A stretch of 64,000 nucleotides of DNA from Burkholderia cenocepacia (GTDB lineage: Bacteria; Pseudomonadota; Gammaproteobacteria; Burkholderiales; Burkholderiaceae). Of this stretch, positions 18,843 through 27,510 are shown piece by piece; within the stretch, counting starts at the first letter, position 1, and each line of letters opens with the position of its first letter. The position numbers and the translations under genes were made by a program. The stretch is taken from contig NZ_UAQZ01000014.1 in NCBI RefSeq assembly GCF_900446215.1, positions 577,781-641,780 of the forward strand. The letters run 5' to 3'. Below the pieces are notes generated by a model. That model was not told the DNA's origin, ran no database searches, and saw nothing but the letters and a program-made list of their open reading frames with translations.

Positions 18843-19745
18843 ATGTCCTTTCCACTCGGTCGCGCAGCGGCCGGCATCGTCGCGCTGGCCGCTGCGCTGG
18901 GTGTGCGGCCCGCCGTTGCGACGGAGGGCGGCGGCTCGGTCTATCCGTTCGGCGCGGAGAACTACCTGACCGGTGCACTGCCGCCGCCCGGCCTCTACGC
19001 GCTGTTCTACGGGGAAGCGTACTTTGCCCGCCGATTCGTCGGCAACGACGGACAGGACGCCACGCCGCCCGGCTTCAGGCTCAATGCCAATGCATTCGTC
19101 AGCCGCCTCGTCTGGGTCACGCCGCAACGGGTGCTGGGTGGTGACTTCCTGTTGAGCCTGATCGTGCCGATGGTCAACCTGCACGTGGAAGCCTCCGGCC
19201 GCGGCCAGACCCGGACCGGGCTCGGCGACATCACGCTGTCGCCAGGCATCGGCTGGCATTTCAGCCCCAACCTGCACGTCATCGGCGCATTCGATTTCTT
19301 CGCGCCGACGGGTGGCTACAACAGGAACGACCTCGCCAACATCGGGCGCAATTACTGGGCCTTCGGCCCCGTCTATGCGGCGAGCTGGGCCGATCCTCGC
19401 GGGCTGAATGCGGACGTGAAGCTCGGCTACCTGTTCAACCAAACCAATCATGCGACGGGTTATGCGTCCGGCAACGAACTTTATGCCGACTATTCGCTCG
19501 GCTGGGCCGCCACACCGCGGTGGGTACTCGGTGTCGGCGGCTACATGACGGTTCAGACCACCGACGACCGGGACGACGGGCAGACCGTCGCCGGCAATCG
19601 TCACCGGGCATTCGCGATCGGCCCGAGCCTCAAGTACGCGAGTCGCCAGGGCTGGTTCGTGACCGCCAAGTGGCAACGCGAAATGGCCGTCCGCAACGGC
19701 GCGGAGGGCCATGCTTTCTGGATCAGGGCGGTATTCCCGCTTTGA
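18843..19745 (+). CDS. SphA/MetA-like outer-membrane transport protein
   Basis: A 300-residue exported protein: signal peptide MSFPLGRAAAGIVALAAALG ending near AVA, then an antiparallel-strand-rich body and a terminal aromatic-hydrophobic end (RAVFPL). Family motifs (YPFGAENYLTGALPPPG; LGDITLSPGIGWHF; FDFFAPTGGYN) are those of proteins annotated as meta-pathway phenol degradation or SphA family, which accompany aromatic catabolism genes and probably let hydrophobic substrates through the outer membrane. The AAGGGG site precedes ATG 18843, 23 bp after the ALDH stop, so co-transcribed. Confidence 0.8.
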   Translation: MSFPLGRAAAGIVALAAALGVRPAVATEGGGSVYPFGAENYLTGALPPPGLYALFYGEAYFARRFVGNDGQDATPPGFRLNANAFVSRLVWVTPQRVLGGDFLLSLIVPMVNLHVEASGRGQTRTGLGDITLSPGIGWHFSPNLHVIGAFDFFAPTGGYNRNDLANIGRNYWAFGPVYAASWADPRGLNADVKLGYLFNQTNHATGYASGNELYADYSLGWAATPRWVLGVGGYMTVQTTDDRDDGQTVAGNRHRAFAIGPSLKYASRQGWFVTAKWQREMAVRNGAEGHAFWIRAVFPL

Positions 19746-19787
19746 AGTGTCCGCGGTACCTCATTCACCTCTATCGAAGGAGACATC

Positions 19788-20525
19788 ATGAACAACACCC
19801 ACGAAGGACGCGTGGCCGTGGTCACCGGCGCCGGCCGCGGCATCGGTCGGGAAGTCGCCGTCCGGCTGGCCGCGCGCGGCGCGCAACTGGTATTGATCGA
19901 CCTCGACGTCCCGTCGGAAACGCGCGCGCTGATCGACGGCGATCCGCTCGTGCTCACCGGCGACGTCAGCGATCCGCAGGCATGGACGGGCTTCGCGCGG
20001 GCCGTCGACGAGCGTTACGGGCGCGCCGACATCGTGGTGAACAACGCCGGCATCTATCCGTTCGCCGCGTTTGACGATCTCGATTTCGACCTGTGGTCAC
20101 GCACGCTTCGGGTGAACCTCGATTCGCATTTCCATTCGGCGAAGGCATTCGTCCCGCTGATGCGCGCAAACCGGTGGGGGCGCTTCGTGAATTTCTCGTC
20201 GAATTCGATCGGCACGCCGCTCGCGGGGCTCAGCCACTACATGGCGGCGAAGATGGGCGTGATCGGTTTCGTTCGCGGACTGGCCAACGAACTGGCCGGC
20301 GACAACATCACCGTCAACGCGATTCTGCCGGCGCTCACACGCACGCCCGGCACGAGCGGCATTCCCGATGAGCTCGCGCGCAGCGTATGGCAGCAGCAGG
20401 CCATCAAGCGTTTCGCGACACCGGAAGACATCGTCGGGCCGATCCTGTTCCTCACGAGCGACGACGGCGCCTTCGTGACCGGCCAGGCACTGGCCGTCGA
20501 CGGCGGGATGTACAAGATATCGTAA
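19788..20525 (+). CDS. Short-chain dehydrogenase/reductase
   Basis: A 245-residue classical SDR. The cofactor motif TGAGRGIG is at ~13-20, NNAG at ~85-88, the catalytic Ser is in FSSNSIGTP (~137), and the Tyr-Lys pair is in YMAAKMG (~151-155). An acidic residue after strand 2 (IDLD) suggests NAD(H). A perfect GAAGGAGA ribosome site precedes the start. Last gene of the plus-strand run; it stops 8 bp from the convergent AraC gene. Alcohol-to-aldehyde oxidation feeding the ALDH is plausible. Confidence 0.92.
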   Translation: MNNTHEGRVAVVTGAGRGIGREVAVRLAARGAQLVLIDLDVPSETRALIDGDPLVLTGDVSDPQAWTGFARAVDERYGRADIVVNNAGIYPFAAFDDLDFDLWSRTLRVNLDSHFHSAKAFVPLMRANRWGRFVNFSSNSIGTPLAGLSHYMAAKMGVIGFVRGLANELAGDNITVNAILPALTRTPGTSGIPDELARSVWQQQAIKRFATPEDIVGPILFLTSDDGAFVTGQALAVDGGMYKIS

Positions 20526-20533
20526 CCCGATCG

Positions 20534-21625
20534 CTAGCGCTGGAACGCACCATCGCGAGCCCGCTTGCGGGTTTGCGATGGCGTTTCGCCGTAACGGCGC
20601 CGGTATTGCTGGTTGAATGCGCTCAGGTGACCGAATCCGTATCGCAGCGCGATCGTCGAGATGGTGGTCGCGGCATCGGCGTCCGACAGCAGCTCGCTGC
20701 GTACTTTTTCCAGCCGCAGATGATTCAGGTGCTGCATCGGCGTCGTCTGGCGGAATGCGCTGAACGCGCGCGACAGCGAACGGATGCTGCAATCCGCCGC
20801 CTCGGCGATTTCGGCGAGCGTCAGCGCCTGTCCGAGCCGCGCCTCCATGAATTCGACGGCCCGACGCAACTGCTTCGGCGCGATCACGCCGCTCGATCGA
20901 TGCAGCTCGGCCGTGTAGTTGTGCGGTTGCGTATCGAGCAACGTGACAGTCAGCATTTCCTCGATGCTCGGCGCAAGATACTCGCGCAGCGCGGCATCGC
21001 TTTCGTTCAGCGTCGTCATGACGAAATCCAGCAGCATGAACCAGCGCGTCAACGCGTGCGAATCGCGCATCGCCGCATCGAAGCGCAGCGGCGCGCGGCC
21101 CGGATGCCGCATCATGCGCCAGCACGCCGCGGACACGCGCCGATGATCGAGTTGCACCTTGAGCACTTCAGTGGCCGGATCGTAATGGAATCGCGGCCGG
21201 TCCGACGCCACGCTCAGGACGGTCGTGCCCGGGCCGCCGCCGTAGTGCGCGTGGCCGGCGGTGATCCCCGCCCGGCCATTCGTGGTGGTCGTGACGAGCA
21301 GGCAAGCGCCCAGGTCGTCGGGCTCGATTTCGATGTCGCGCCCAAAGGTCAACGTCGATATCGCTATCGCGCCGCATGCCGCGCCATGCAGAACGACCGG
21401 CGCGATCGCGCCGCCGCCGGGGCCGCGCTCGCGATACGCGCAATACCGGTTGGCAATCGCCGCATGGGCCGCCGCGGGCTCCGCGACGGAAATTTCGAGG
21501 AATCGTGCGTCGAGTCGGGTCGAAGGAATGGTCTGCATGCCGAAATCGGTAGGGCGCGGCTGAGGTGCGCTGACCGGTACAGGCCTGGATGCGAGCCGCC
21601 GCACATCGGGCCGGCCTTGCGACAT
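20534..21625 (-). CDS. AraC-family regulator (AraC-binding-like N-domain)
   Basis: A 363-residue protein. The last ~105 residues hold the double helix-turn-helix: ALTLAEIAEAADCSIRSLSRAF and then TISTIALRYGFGHLSAFNQQYRRRYGETPS. The N-terminal ~230 residues resemble the AraC-binding-like domain of activators such as FeaR/NahR-type AraC proteins of aromatic operons. ATG 21625 is the first plausible start after the promoter. Convergent with the SDR gene, with its own promoter carrying the same operator as the hydrolase promoter, so it is in the same regulon and probably activates it. Confidence 0.9.
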   Translation of the reverse strand: MSQGRPDVRRLASRPVPVSAPQPRPTDFGMQTIPSTRLDARFLEISVAEPAAAHAAIANRYCAYRERGPGGGAIAPVVLHGAACGAIAISTLTFGRDIEIEPDDLGACLLVTTTTNGRAGITAGHAHYGGGPGTTVLSVASDRPRFHYDPATEVLKVQLDHRRVSAACWRMMRHPGRAPLRFDAAMRDSHALTRWFMLLDFVMTTLNESDAALREYLAPSIEEMLTVTLLDTQPHNYTAELHRSSGVIAPKQLRRAVEFMEARLGQALTLAEIAEAADCSIRSLSRAFSAFRQTTPMQHLNHLRLEKVRSELLSDADAATTISTIALRYGFGHLSAFNQQYRRRYGETPSQTRKRARDGAFQR

Positions 21626-21732
21626 ACGGGTCTCGCGGAGGCCGGACGGGGTCTGGCGCGTCCGGGTCGTCCGGAGCGTGATGGGTCGCGACAGCGCATG
21701 CGACCGGACGCGGCGGGTTTTGATTCGACTCG

Positions 21733-21761
21733 AGTATAGATTTTTTGACACCCATGTCAAA
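21733..21761 (-). promoter_or_regulatory. Promoter of the AraC gene with shared operator
   Basis: On the minus strand TTGACA (21760-21755), 16-bp spacer, TATACT (21738-21733) is a near-consensus sigma-70 promoter. TTTGAC-N6-GTCAAA at 21744-21761 overlaps it, identical in half-sites and spacing to 7916-7933. The start codon is about 100 bp downstream. Confidence 0.7.
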
Positions 21762-21828
21762 TCATCGAAAACCCGGTCCCACATGAGCCGATGCTTGCCA
21801 TGAGCGCGTGTCGGCGCGTGTTTTCGCA

Positions 21829-21939
21829 CTAACCGACGATCCAAGCAACGATCCCGATCAACTCCGCCACGAGCAGCATGGTCGCCCCGATCACAAGCGC
21901 GGCGAGCCAGCCGCCCCGGCGTCTGCTGCGCGTCGTCAT
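21829..21939 (-). CDS. 36-residue single-pass membrane peptide
   Basis: ATG at 21939 overlaps the GT39 stop as ATGA and is preceded, inside the GT39 coding end, by a near-perfect GGAGGAGGG ribosome site. The product starts MTTRSRRRGGW, then a ~23-residue hydrophobic helix (ALVIGATMLLV, ELIGIVAWIV) and ends at the TAG. The basic head and hydrophobic tail predict an inner-membrane peptide with N-in topology. It is the fourth coupled gene of the envelope operon. Small hydrophobic subunits beside glycosyltransferases are known, but I do not recognise this one. Confidence 0.65.
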   Translation of the reverse strand: MTTRSRRRGGWLAALVIGATMLLVAELIGIVAWIVG

Positions 21940-23738
21940 CGGCCCTCCTCCGGATTCGACGCAGCGTGTACACGGCCCGCATGCACGGCATCTCCGCTGG
22001 CCGCGCGATACATGACGAGCGACTCGTGCTTATCGCCCAGCCGGGCCCCCTGCCAGAATGGCGTCCACGATTCGCCCGGATCCGGCACCGCGCCGCGCAC
22101 ACCCTGGACGATCAACCAGCGGCACGACCGCGCATGCGGGTCGTTCGCCGGCACGTAGCGAATGCCGGCGAAGTAGTCGAGCATCGGCGCCTCCGATTCG
22201 CCAAGTCCCGGGCTGGCGACGCAATCGGTCTCGCGCCACTCGCTCGCGAGCCGAGTCTTCAAATCGACGAACGGCGAACGGTAGCTCTTCGCGACATCGA
22301 TCCACGGCAGCAGCAGTGTGTACACGAGGCCCCACGCGAGCACCGCACCGCTCGCCCACGACAGCACGCCGCGCCATGGACCCGCTCTGCCCAACAACGG
22401 CAGTGCCGCGAGCCAGCCCGCGCTGAGCATCAGTGCCGCGCAGAGCGCCGCCGGTTGCAGCGGGATCGTCCAGTCGAGCGGCAGCCACACGTCGAGCCAT
22501 GCGACGACTTCGCGCGGCAACGTATCGCCCGTCATCGTGAACCACACGTACCAGACGAGCAACGCGAACGCGCCGAACAGGCACCGGCTCGCGTAATCCC
22601 ATCCCGTATGCCATCGTGCGTCGATACGCTCGATGCTGCGCGCGGCGATCAGTGACAGCGGCCCGACGAACGGCAGGATGTACAGCTGCCGCGACGTCGC
22701 GGCGACATGCAGTACGACGAGCCCAAGCGCGGCGAATGCGACCGGCAGCGCGATCGCCGGATTGCGCCAGCCGCGCAATACGCCACCGGCGATCGCGACG
22801 ACCGAGAGCGGACCGACCGGGAATCCGACCGTCAGCAGCGCGCGCCAGACAAACAGCGGCTTGTCGTTCTCGGCACCGAGCATTGGTACCGAAAAGCCGA
22901 GGAAGCGACCGACATTGTTGTCCCAGAACCAGATCGCAAAGAGTGTCTCCGATCGCAGATAGAGCGCGACGGGCCACACGAGCGCGAACGGCGCAACGAT
23001 CGCGGCGGCCACCGCCAGCGCCCGCGCGCATGCACGCGTGCGGCATGCCGGGTACAACGCGAGCGCCACGCACAGCGTCGCGCCGAACACGAGCGGCACG
23101 AACAGGCCCTTCGACATCAGCGCAATGCCGACGCCGGCACCCAGCCGCACTGCGGCACGACGGTCGGGACGACCACCGCGCGTGCACGCAGCGACGAGCT
23201 CGAGCAGGCCGCTGAAGCCGATCGCCGTACCGGCCATCAGCGCGACGTCGGTCATCATGTCGTGCGTATGCTTGATCACGACGAGCGTGCCCGCGCACAG
23301 CGCGACCGGGCCCGTCACGCCCGGATCGAGCCAGCGTGTCGCGCCGGTCGCCACGCGCGCGGCGTACGCGGTAAAGCCGAACGCAAGCGCCGCGAAGAAT
23401 CCGCTTGCGAGGCGGGCCGCATCGTGCAGCGGCAGCAGCCCGCCGAACAGTCGCGCGAATGCGACGGCGACCCAGTCATACAACGGCGGTTTCTCGAGAA
23501 ACGGCACGCCGGCGTTGGTCGGCACGATCCAGCCTCCGCTATCGAGCATGTGCCGAATAATCCCGAACGTGTACGTTTCGTCCTGCTTCCACGGGTCGTG
23601 CCCGACAAGTCCCGGCACCAGATACGCGATCCCGAGCGCGACGAGCATCAGTACGCGGGCTGCCGGCCGCTCGAACCAGCGCGTGTCGAACGCAGTGGCA
23701 ACGCGCGCGGCGTCCGCGACGGACGTATCGCGCCTCAC
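21936..23738 (-). CDS. GT39/ArnT-like lipid-linked sugar transferase, integral membrane
   Basis: The GTG at 23738 overlaps the deacetylase stop as GTGA and gives 600 residues. The first periplasmic loop motif HDPWKQDETYTFGIIRHM carries the catalytic Asp-Glu pair of the GT-C (PMT/ArnT) fold, and FLEKPPLYDWVAVAFARLF is the characteristic second motif. About 11-12 membrane helices and a C-terminal periplasmic domain (MLDYFAGIRYVPANDPHA) follow. Such enzymes move a sugar from polyprenyl phosphate to lipid A, protein or glycan. The neighbours (GT4 and a deacetylase) resemble the arrangement of undecaprenyl-linked aminosugar pathways, but the acceptor is unknown. Confidence 0.87.
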   Translation of the reverse strand: MRRDTSVADAARVATAFDTRWFERPAARVLMLVALGIAYLVPGLVGHDPWKQDETYTFGIIRHMLDSGGWIVPTNAGVPFLEKPPLYDWVAVAFARLFGGLLPLHDAARLASGFFAALAFGFTAYAARVATGATRWLDPGVTGPVALCAGTLVVIKHTHDMMTDVALMAGTAIGFSGLLELVAACTRGGRPDRRAAVRLGAGVGIALMSKGLFVPLVFGATLCVALALYPACRTRACARALAVAAAIVAPFALVWPVALYLRSETLFAIWFWDNNVGRFLGFSVPMLGAENDKPLFVWRALLTVGFPVGPLSVVAIAGGVLRGWRNPAIALPVAFAALGLVVLHVAATSRQLYILPFVGPLSLIAARSIERIDARWHTGWDYASRCLFGAFALLVWYVWFTMTGDTLPREVVAWLDVWLPLDWTIPLQPAALCAALMLSAGWLAALPLLGRAGPWRGVLSWASGAVLAWGLVYTLLLPWIDVAKSYRSPFVDLKTRLASEWRETDCVASPGLGESEAPMLDYFAGIRYVPANDPHARSCRWLIVQGVRGAVPDPGESWTPFWQGARLGDKHESLVMYRAASGDAVHAGRVHAASNPEEGR

Positions 23739-24496
23739 CGGAAGAATCGCCCGATGAATCGCACGATGCCGCGCCCGCCCGGCACTGCCAGCCGGGGCAG
23801 CAAAAATGGGTCGGTGCACGCTGTCGCGCGGCCGCGCGCGGTCGTCGTCGCATTATGGAAACCCGCTTCGACGATGAGCCGCCTCACTATCGTATCGAAC
23901 GATCCGTACGGATAGCAAAACGACACGACGGCGCGTCCGGTCGCCTCCTCGAGCTGCGCTTTCGAGTGCGCGATCTGCCGCCGTGCAGTCTGTGCTGAGA
24001 CTTCCGATAGTGCGACGTGATCGACGGTATGCGCACCCACTTCGTGTCCGTGTGCGAGCCATTCGCGCATCGCACCGCGATCCATCAACGCCGCCTCGGC
24101 CGTCGCGAGCCCACGATCCCAGTCGTTGCTTCGTCCGAGCTTTCCCGACACGAAATAACAGGTCGCGGTGAAGCCGAGTTCGTCGAGCACGGGCAACGCG
24201 TGGTCGAATACGTTGCGAAAACCGTCGTCGAATGTAATCGCGAACAGCTTCCCGCCCCGCGCCTGCGCCTGTTGCCGTTGCAGTTCAGCGACCGACACGC
24301 CGCGATAGCCGAATGCCTTCAGCACGCGCATCTGGCGGCGAAACGCACGAGGGTCGACGCTCAGCCCGCGCAGGACGTCCGAACGTGGCGGCAGCGGCCG
24401 AATCTGGTGATACATCAGGATCGGACAAGACGCAGCAGGTCGGATCGGCGCCGGCGCGCTCGACGGCACCGGTGGTTGCGTCGAGCGATCGTTCAT
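23735..24496 (-). CDS. Polysaccharide deacetylase (CE4)
   Basis: ATG 24496 overlaps the GT4 stop as ATGA, giving 253 residues. The NodB domain begins with SCPILMYHQIRPLP. The catalytic motif FAITFDDGFRNVFDHALP holds the base Asp and metal Asp. The metal His pair is in GHEVGAHTVDHVALS, and SFCYPYGSFDTIVRRL completes the groove. No signal peptide is obvious, so it may act on a cytoplasmic or lipid-linked glycan precursor. It stops 4 bp into the GT39 start. Confidence 0.92.
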   Translation of the reverse strand: MNDRSTQPPVPSSAPAPIRPAASCPILMYHQIRPLPPRSDVLRGLSVDPRAFRRQMRVLKAFGYRGVSVAELQRQQAQARGGKLFAITFDDGFRNVFDHALPVLDELGFTATCYFVSGKLGRSNDWDRGLATAEAALMDRGAMREWLAHGHEVGAHTVDHVALSEVSAQTARRQIAHSKAQLEEATGRAVVSFCYPYGSFDTIVRRLIVEAGFHNATTTARGRATACTDPFLLPRLAVPGGRGIVRFIGRFFR

Positions 24497-25614
24497 GTGC
24501 GCGTCGCCGCTTTTCGAACCAACGCGCGATAAACGGACGCGGTTTCGTCGATGAATCGCTGGAAACCGAATTCGTACTCGCTCCTTGCCCGAGCGGCGCG
24601 GCCCATCCGCACCGCTCGCTCCGGATGTGCGGCGATCTCGAGCAGCACGGCTGCCACCGCATCCGGCGAGCGCGGCGGGACGATCCATCCGTCGACGCGA
24701 TCGCTCACGTTCTCCGGCAGGCCGCCGACCGCCGTCACGATTACCGCCCGGCCCATCGACATCGCTTCGCGGCACGCATACGACAGGCTCTCGTGATACG
24801 ACAGCACGAACGATACGTCGCATGCCTCCAGCACGTCGTGTGTGCGATCCGTTGGTCCGACGAACGCGACCAACTCACCCACGCCGCTGCGCTTGACGAA
24901 TGCGCGCTGTTCAGGCGAAGGCCAGTCGCCGGCCAGCATGACACGAAACCGCGCGCGCAGCGCGGGCGACAGTCGCGCCAGCGCGATGACCAAATCGCTC
25001 CAGCCCTTGTGCTCGGCCGTGCCGGCCACGCTGCCGAGCACGATCGCATCAGCGCCCTCGTTCCCAAAGTATTCGGCCCTGCGGCGGTGAATCTCGGCAT
25101 GCCCGAGCGCCTGCGACGGCGGTTGAACGCCATGCTTGATCACCGTGATGTCGTTATAAGGCGATTGCCGTTCCAGCATTCCCCGCACATAGTCGCTGAC
25201 GGCGATCGTGCGGTCCGTCGCAAACCGCGCACGCAGGAAATTGCCAACGCTGCCGGCCGCATACGTATTGTGTTTCGTGAAGACGACCGGCGGCCGTTTG
25301 CGGTAGCCCGCCAGGGCGAGCATGATTTGCCGATGGTCGGCCGACCCGTTCACGTGTATCACGTCGAACACCGATTGCGCGATCAGATGCCGCAACCGCA
25401 ACAGTTTCGGAACGAACGCGCGCCAGCCCGGCTTGAACTGCATATCGACGACGCACACGCCCGGCAACGTGTCGACCATCCGCGACAGCCGACTGCCGGC
25501 CGGCGACGCTACCGCCACGCGATACCGGCAGCCCAAGCCGGCTGCGAGTTGATAGATATAGGTGTCGTGTCCGCCACCATTGCCGCCATGAAAGTTGGTA
25601 TAGAGAATGTTCAT
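24493..25614 (-). CDS. Glycosyltransferase family 4
   Basis: A 373-residue GT-B enzyme starting MNILYTNFHGGNGGGHDTYI, where the glycine-rich loop after the first strand is typical. The C-terminal domain has the nucleotide-sugar motif SYHESLSYACREAMSMGRAVIV with the E-x7-E pair (E in HESLS and REAM), and GSVAGTAEHKGWSDLV at the interdomain hinge. First gene of a tightly coupled unit (GT4, CE4, GT39, small membrane peptide). It probably builds the lipid-linked glycan that the next two enzymes process. Start ATG 25614 is chosen over upstream codons by the family N-terminus. Confidence 0.9.
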   Translation of the reverse strand: MNILYTNFHGGNGGGHDTYIYQLAAGLGCRYRVAVASPAGSRLSRMVDTLPGVCVVDMQFKPGWRAFVPKLLRLRHLIAQSVFDVIHVNGSADHRQIMLALAGYRKRPPVVFTKHNTYAAGSVGNFLRARFATDRTIAVSDYVRGMLERQSPYNDITVIKHGVQPPSQALGHAEIHRRRAEYFGNEGADAIVLGSVAGTAEHKGWSDLVIALARLSPALRARFRVMLAGDWPSPEQRAFVKRSGVGELVAFVGPTDRTHDVLEACDVSFVLSYHESLSYACREAMSMGRAVIVTAVGGLPENVSDRVDGWIVPPRSPDAVAAVLLEIAAHPERAVRMGRAARARSEYEFGFQRFIDETASVYRALVRKAATRT

Positions 25615-26090
25615 CGCTCGTCTTCTGCGGCTGGTGCAGCGCAAGCGCGCCCGTACTGGACGACGGACACGCCCCCTTTCACGGACTCAGTGAACCGGTT
25701 TCATTCGGTCGCACCAAATAACGCCGCATTTTTTAATTGAGTCATTCATACAATTCCGGCTGCATTCGCCCAGCATGAACTGTAACGATTGGCATCATTG
25801 TATTGACTATGTAATAATATTTATTTCAAAATATTGACGGAATTTCTCTAAAATCATCGATTCTAGGAAAGTCGATTGGAGCGTTTTTTGCACTGTCGGG
25901 CCGAGTTGTTTCGCCCCGCGTCAGTTTCGTTGTCGATACGCGTGCCGCCGGTTGTATACCTCGTATACGGTCTGGCGGCTTATCGAACGGCTCACATTTC
26001 CCTACGATATCGGACGCGAATGCGCTGCTTCCGGCCCTGATTGATTCCTTGAGGAATTCAATCGAGACACTAAAATCCCGACCAAACATC
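25615..26090. other. Divergent promoter region
   Basis: AT-rich gap between the leftward envelope operon and the rightward AraC gene. GTATAC-CTC-GTATAC at 25954-25968 is a pair of palindromic hexamers that might bind a regulator. TTGACT and AT-rich boxes occur near 25810-25850 but I cannot assign a promoter with confidence. Confidence 0.4.
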
Positions 26091-27431
26091 ATGATGAGCG
26101 AATCATCGATTCTGACGCATAGTTTCCACAGCGACGATCCGGATGAAGTGTCCGATTTCATCGAAAAAATTTATGCGGATAACCGCTTTCGCGCACAGCA
26201 TGCGGACCGAAAGGCCGTAAATATGGGCGGTCAGGAATGGAACGGAATCGGCATATACGACGTCGATTACGAGATGCCGTTTCATTTTCATTCACCGGAA
26301 CCGCGGCCGAATTACTTGTTCCTGTCATGCCGCCGCGGCGGTTCGACCTATACGAGCGGCGCAACGGTCGCTCAATGTACGGTCGGCGACGTAATGCCGA
26401 TTTCGTCGACCGGCATATCGACCTGCGTCACGCAACCCGAAGGCATCGGCCATCTGTCGGTCATACTCGATGCCGGCGATCTCAACGACTTCGTATCGCA
26501 ATGGATCGGCCGCCCCCTCGCGACGCCGGTCCGGTTCGACATGAAACCGGTCGCGACGGAAGCGGCCATTGCATGGAACGCCGCAGCCGACTGCCTGCGC
26601 CGTATGATGATGCTGACGCCTGCGCCGGAGCCGGCTATCCGCGCACTGTACGAGCACATGCTGAAACATATGATGTTGCGGCACGGAAACAACTACAGTG
26701 CGCTGTTCGCCACGGATGCCTGTGCGACCGAACACACCGCGCGTTCCGCGGTGGCGCTGATCGAAACCGATCCGATGCGATGGAAAACACTCGGCTCGAT
26801 CGCGCATGCGCTCGGCTGCCCGACCGGTGCGCTGGACAATGCGATCCGCCGACTCACCGGCCGCCCCTCGGCCGCGCTGTTTTTAGACGGACGGCTCCAT
26901 GGTGTGCGGCGCGCGCTCGCGAACGGCGACGACAGTTTCAGCGATATCCTGCGCGCGTTCGGCTTCACACCGTCCAACCGCTTCGCGAGCGCTTATCTTG
27001 AGCGTTTCGGCGAACCACCGACCGCGACTTACCGGCGCAATTCGAACGCCGACCTCCATCACGATCTCCGCGGGTTCGCTGATACGTTGTGCGAAATGCA
27101 GATAAATCGGTTCATCGACGAATCGCTCGGCAAACCGATCGGCCTCGCCGATCTGGCGCGCCTGGCCGGCCTGAGCGAACACGCGACGATCGCCGCGTTC
27201 AAGGCGCAGTTCTCCCGCACGCCGATGCAGTACGTCATCGAACGGCGTCTCGAACGGGCGCGCTGGCGCCTGTGTAACACGTCGGCGAGTATCCTGTCGA
27301 TCGCGCTCGATTGCGGATTCGGCAGCCAGAGCTATCTGACGACGCTGATCAAGCGACATTACGGCGTCACGCCGCGCCAGCTTCGCCTGTCGGCCAACAC
27401 ACCGGCCCGCAGCGACAACCGCAGCCGATGA
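26091..27431 (+). CDS. AraC-family regulator with two AraC-like HTH regions
   Basis: Protein of 446 residues from ATG 26091 (26094 is also possible). The N-terminal ~200 residues resemble the AraC-binding-like domain. A first AraC-like region (~220-320: MRWKTLGSIAHALGCPTGALDN, then FSDILRAFGFTPSNRFASAYLERFGEPPTATYR) is followed by a canonical one (~335-440: IGLADLARLAGLSEHATIAAFK, then SILSIALDCGFGSQSYLTTLIKRHYGVTPRQLR). Most AraC proteins have only one such region, so this looks like an internal duplication. It is divergent from the envelope operon and followed by the convergent papain-like gene, and may regulate either. Confidence 0.85.
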   Translation: MMSESSILTHSFHSDDPDEVSDFIEKIYADNRFRAQHADRKAVNMGGQEWNGIGIYDVDYEMPFHFHSPEPRPNYLFLSCRRGGSTYTSGATVAQCTVGDVMPISSTGISTCVTQPEGIGHLSVILDAGDLNDFVSQWIGRPLATPVRFDMKPVATEAAIAWNAAADCLRRMMMLTPAPEPAIRALYEHMLKHMMLRHGNNYSALFATDACATEHTARSAVALIETDPMRWKTLGSIAHALGCPTGALDNAIRRLTGRPSAALFLDGRLHGVRRALANGDDSFSDILRAFGFTPSNRFASAYLERFGEPPTATYRRNSNADLHHDLRGFADTLCEMQINRFIDESLGKPIGLADLARLAGLSEHATIAAFKAQFSRTPMQYVIERRLERARWRLCNTSASILSIALDCGFGSQSYLTTLIKRHYGVTPRQLRLSANTPARSDNRSR

Positions 27432-27510
27432 ACCGCACGCGCAAGCGCTTCGAGCGGATCGTCATGCGTTCATTCCGCCGGCTTGATCGCGATAGGATTC
27501 CTGCGCCGCG

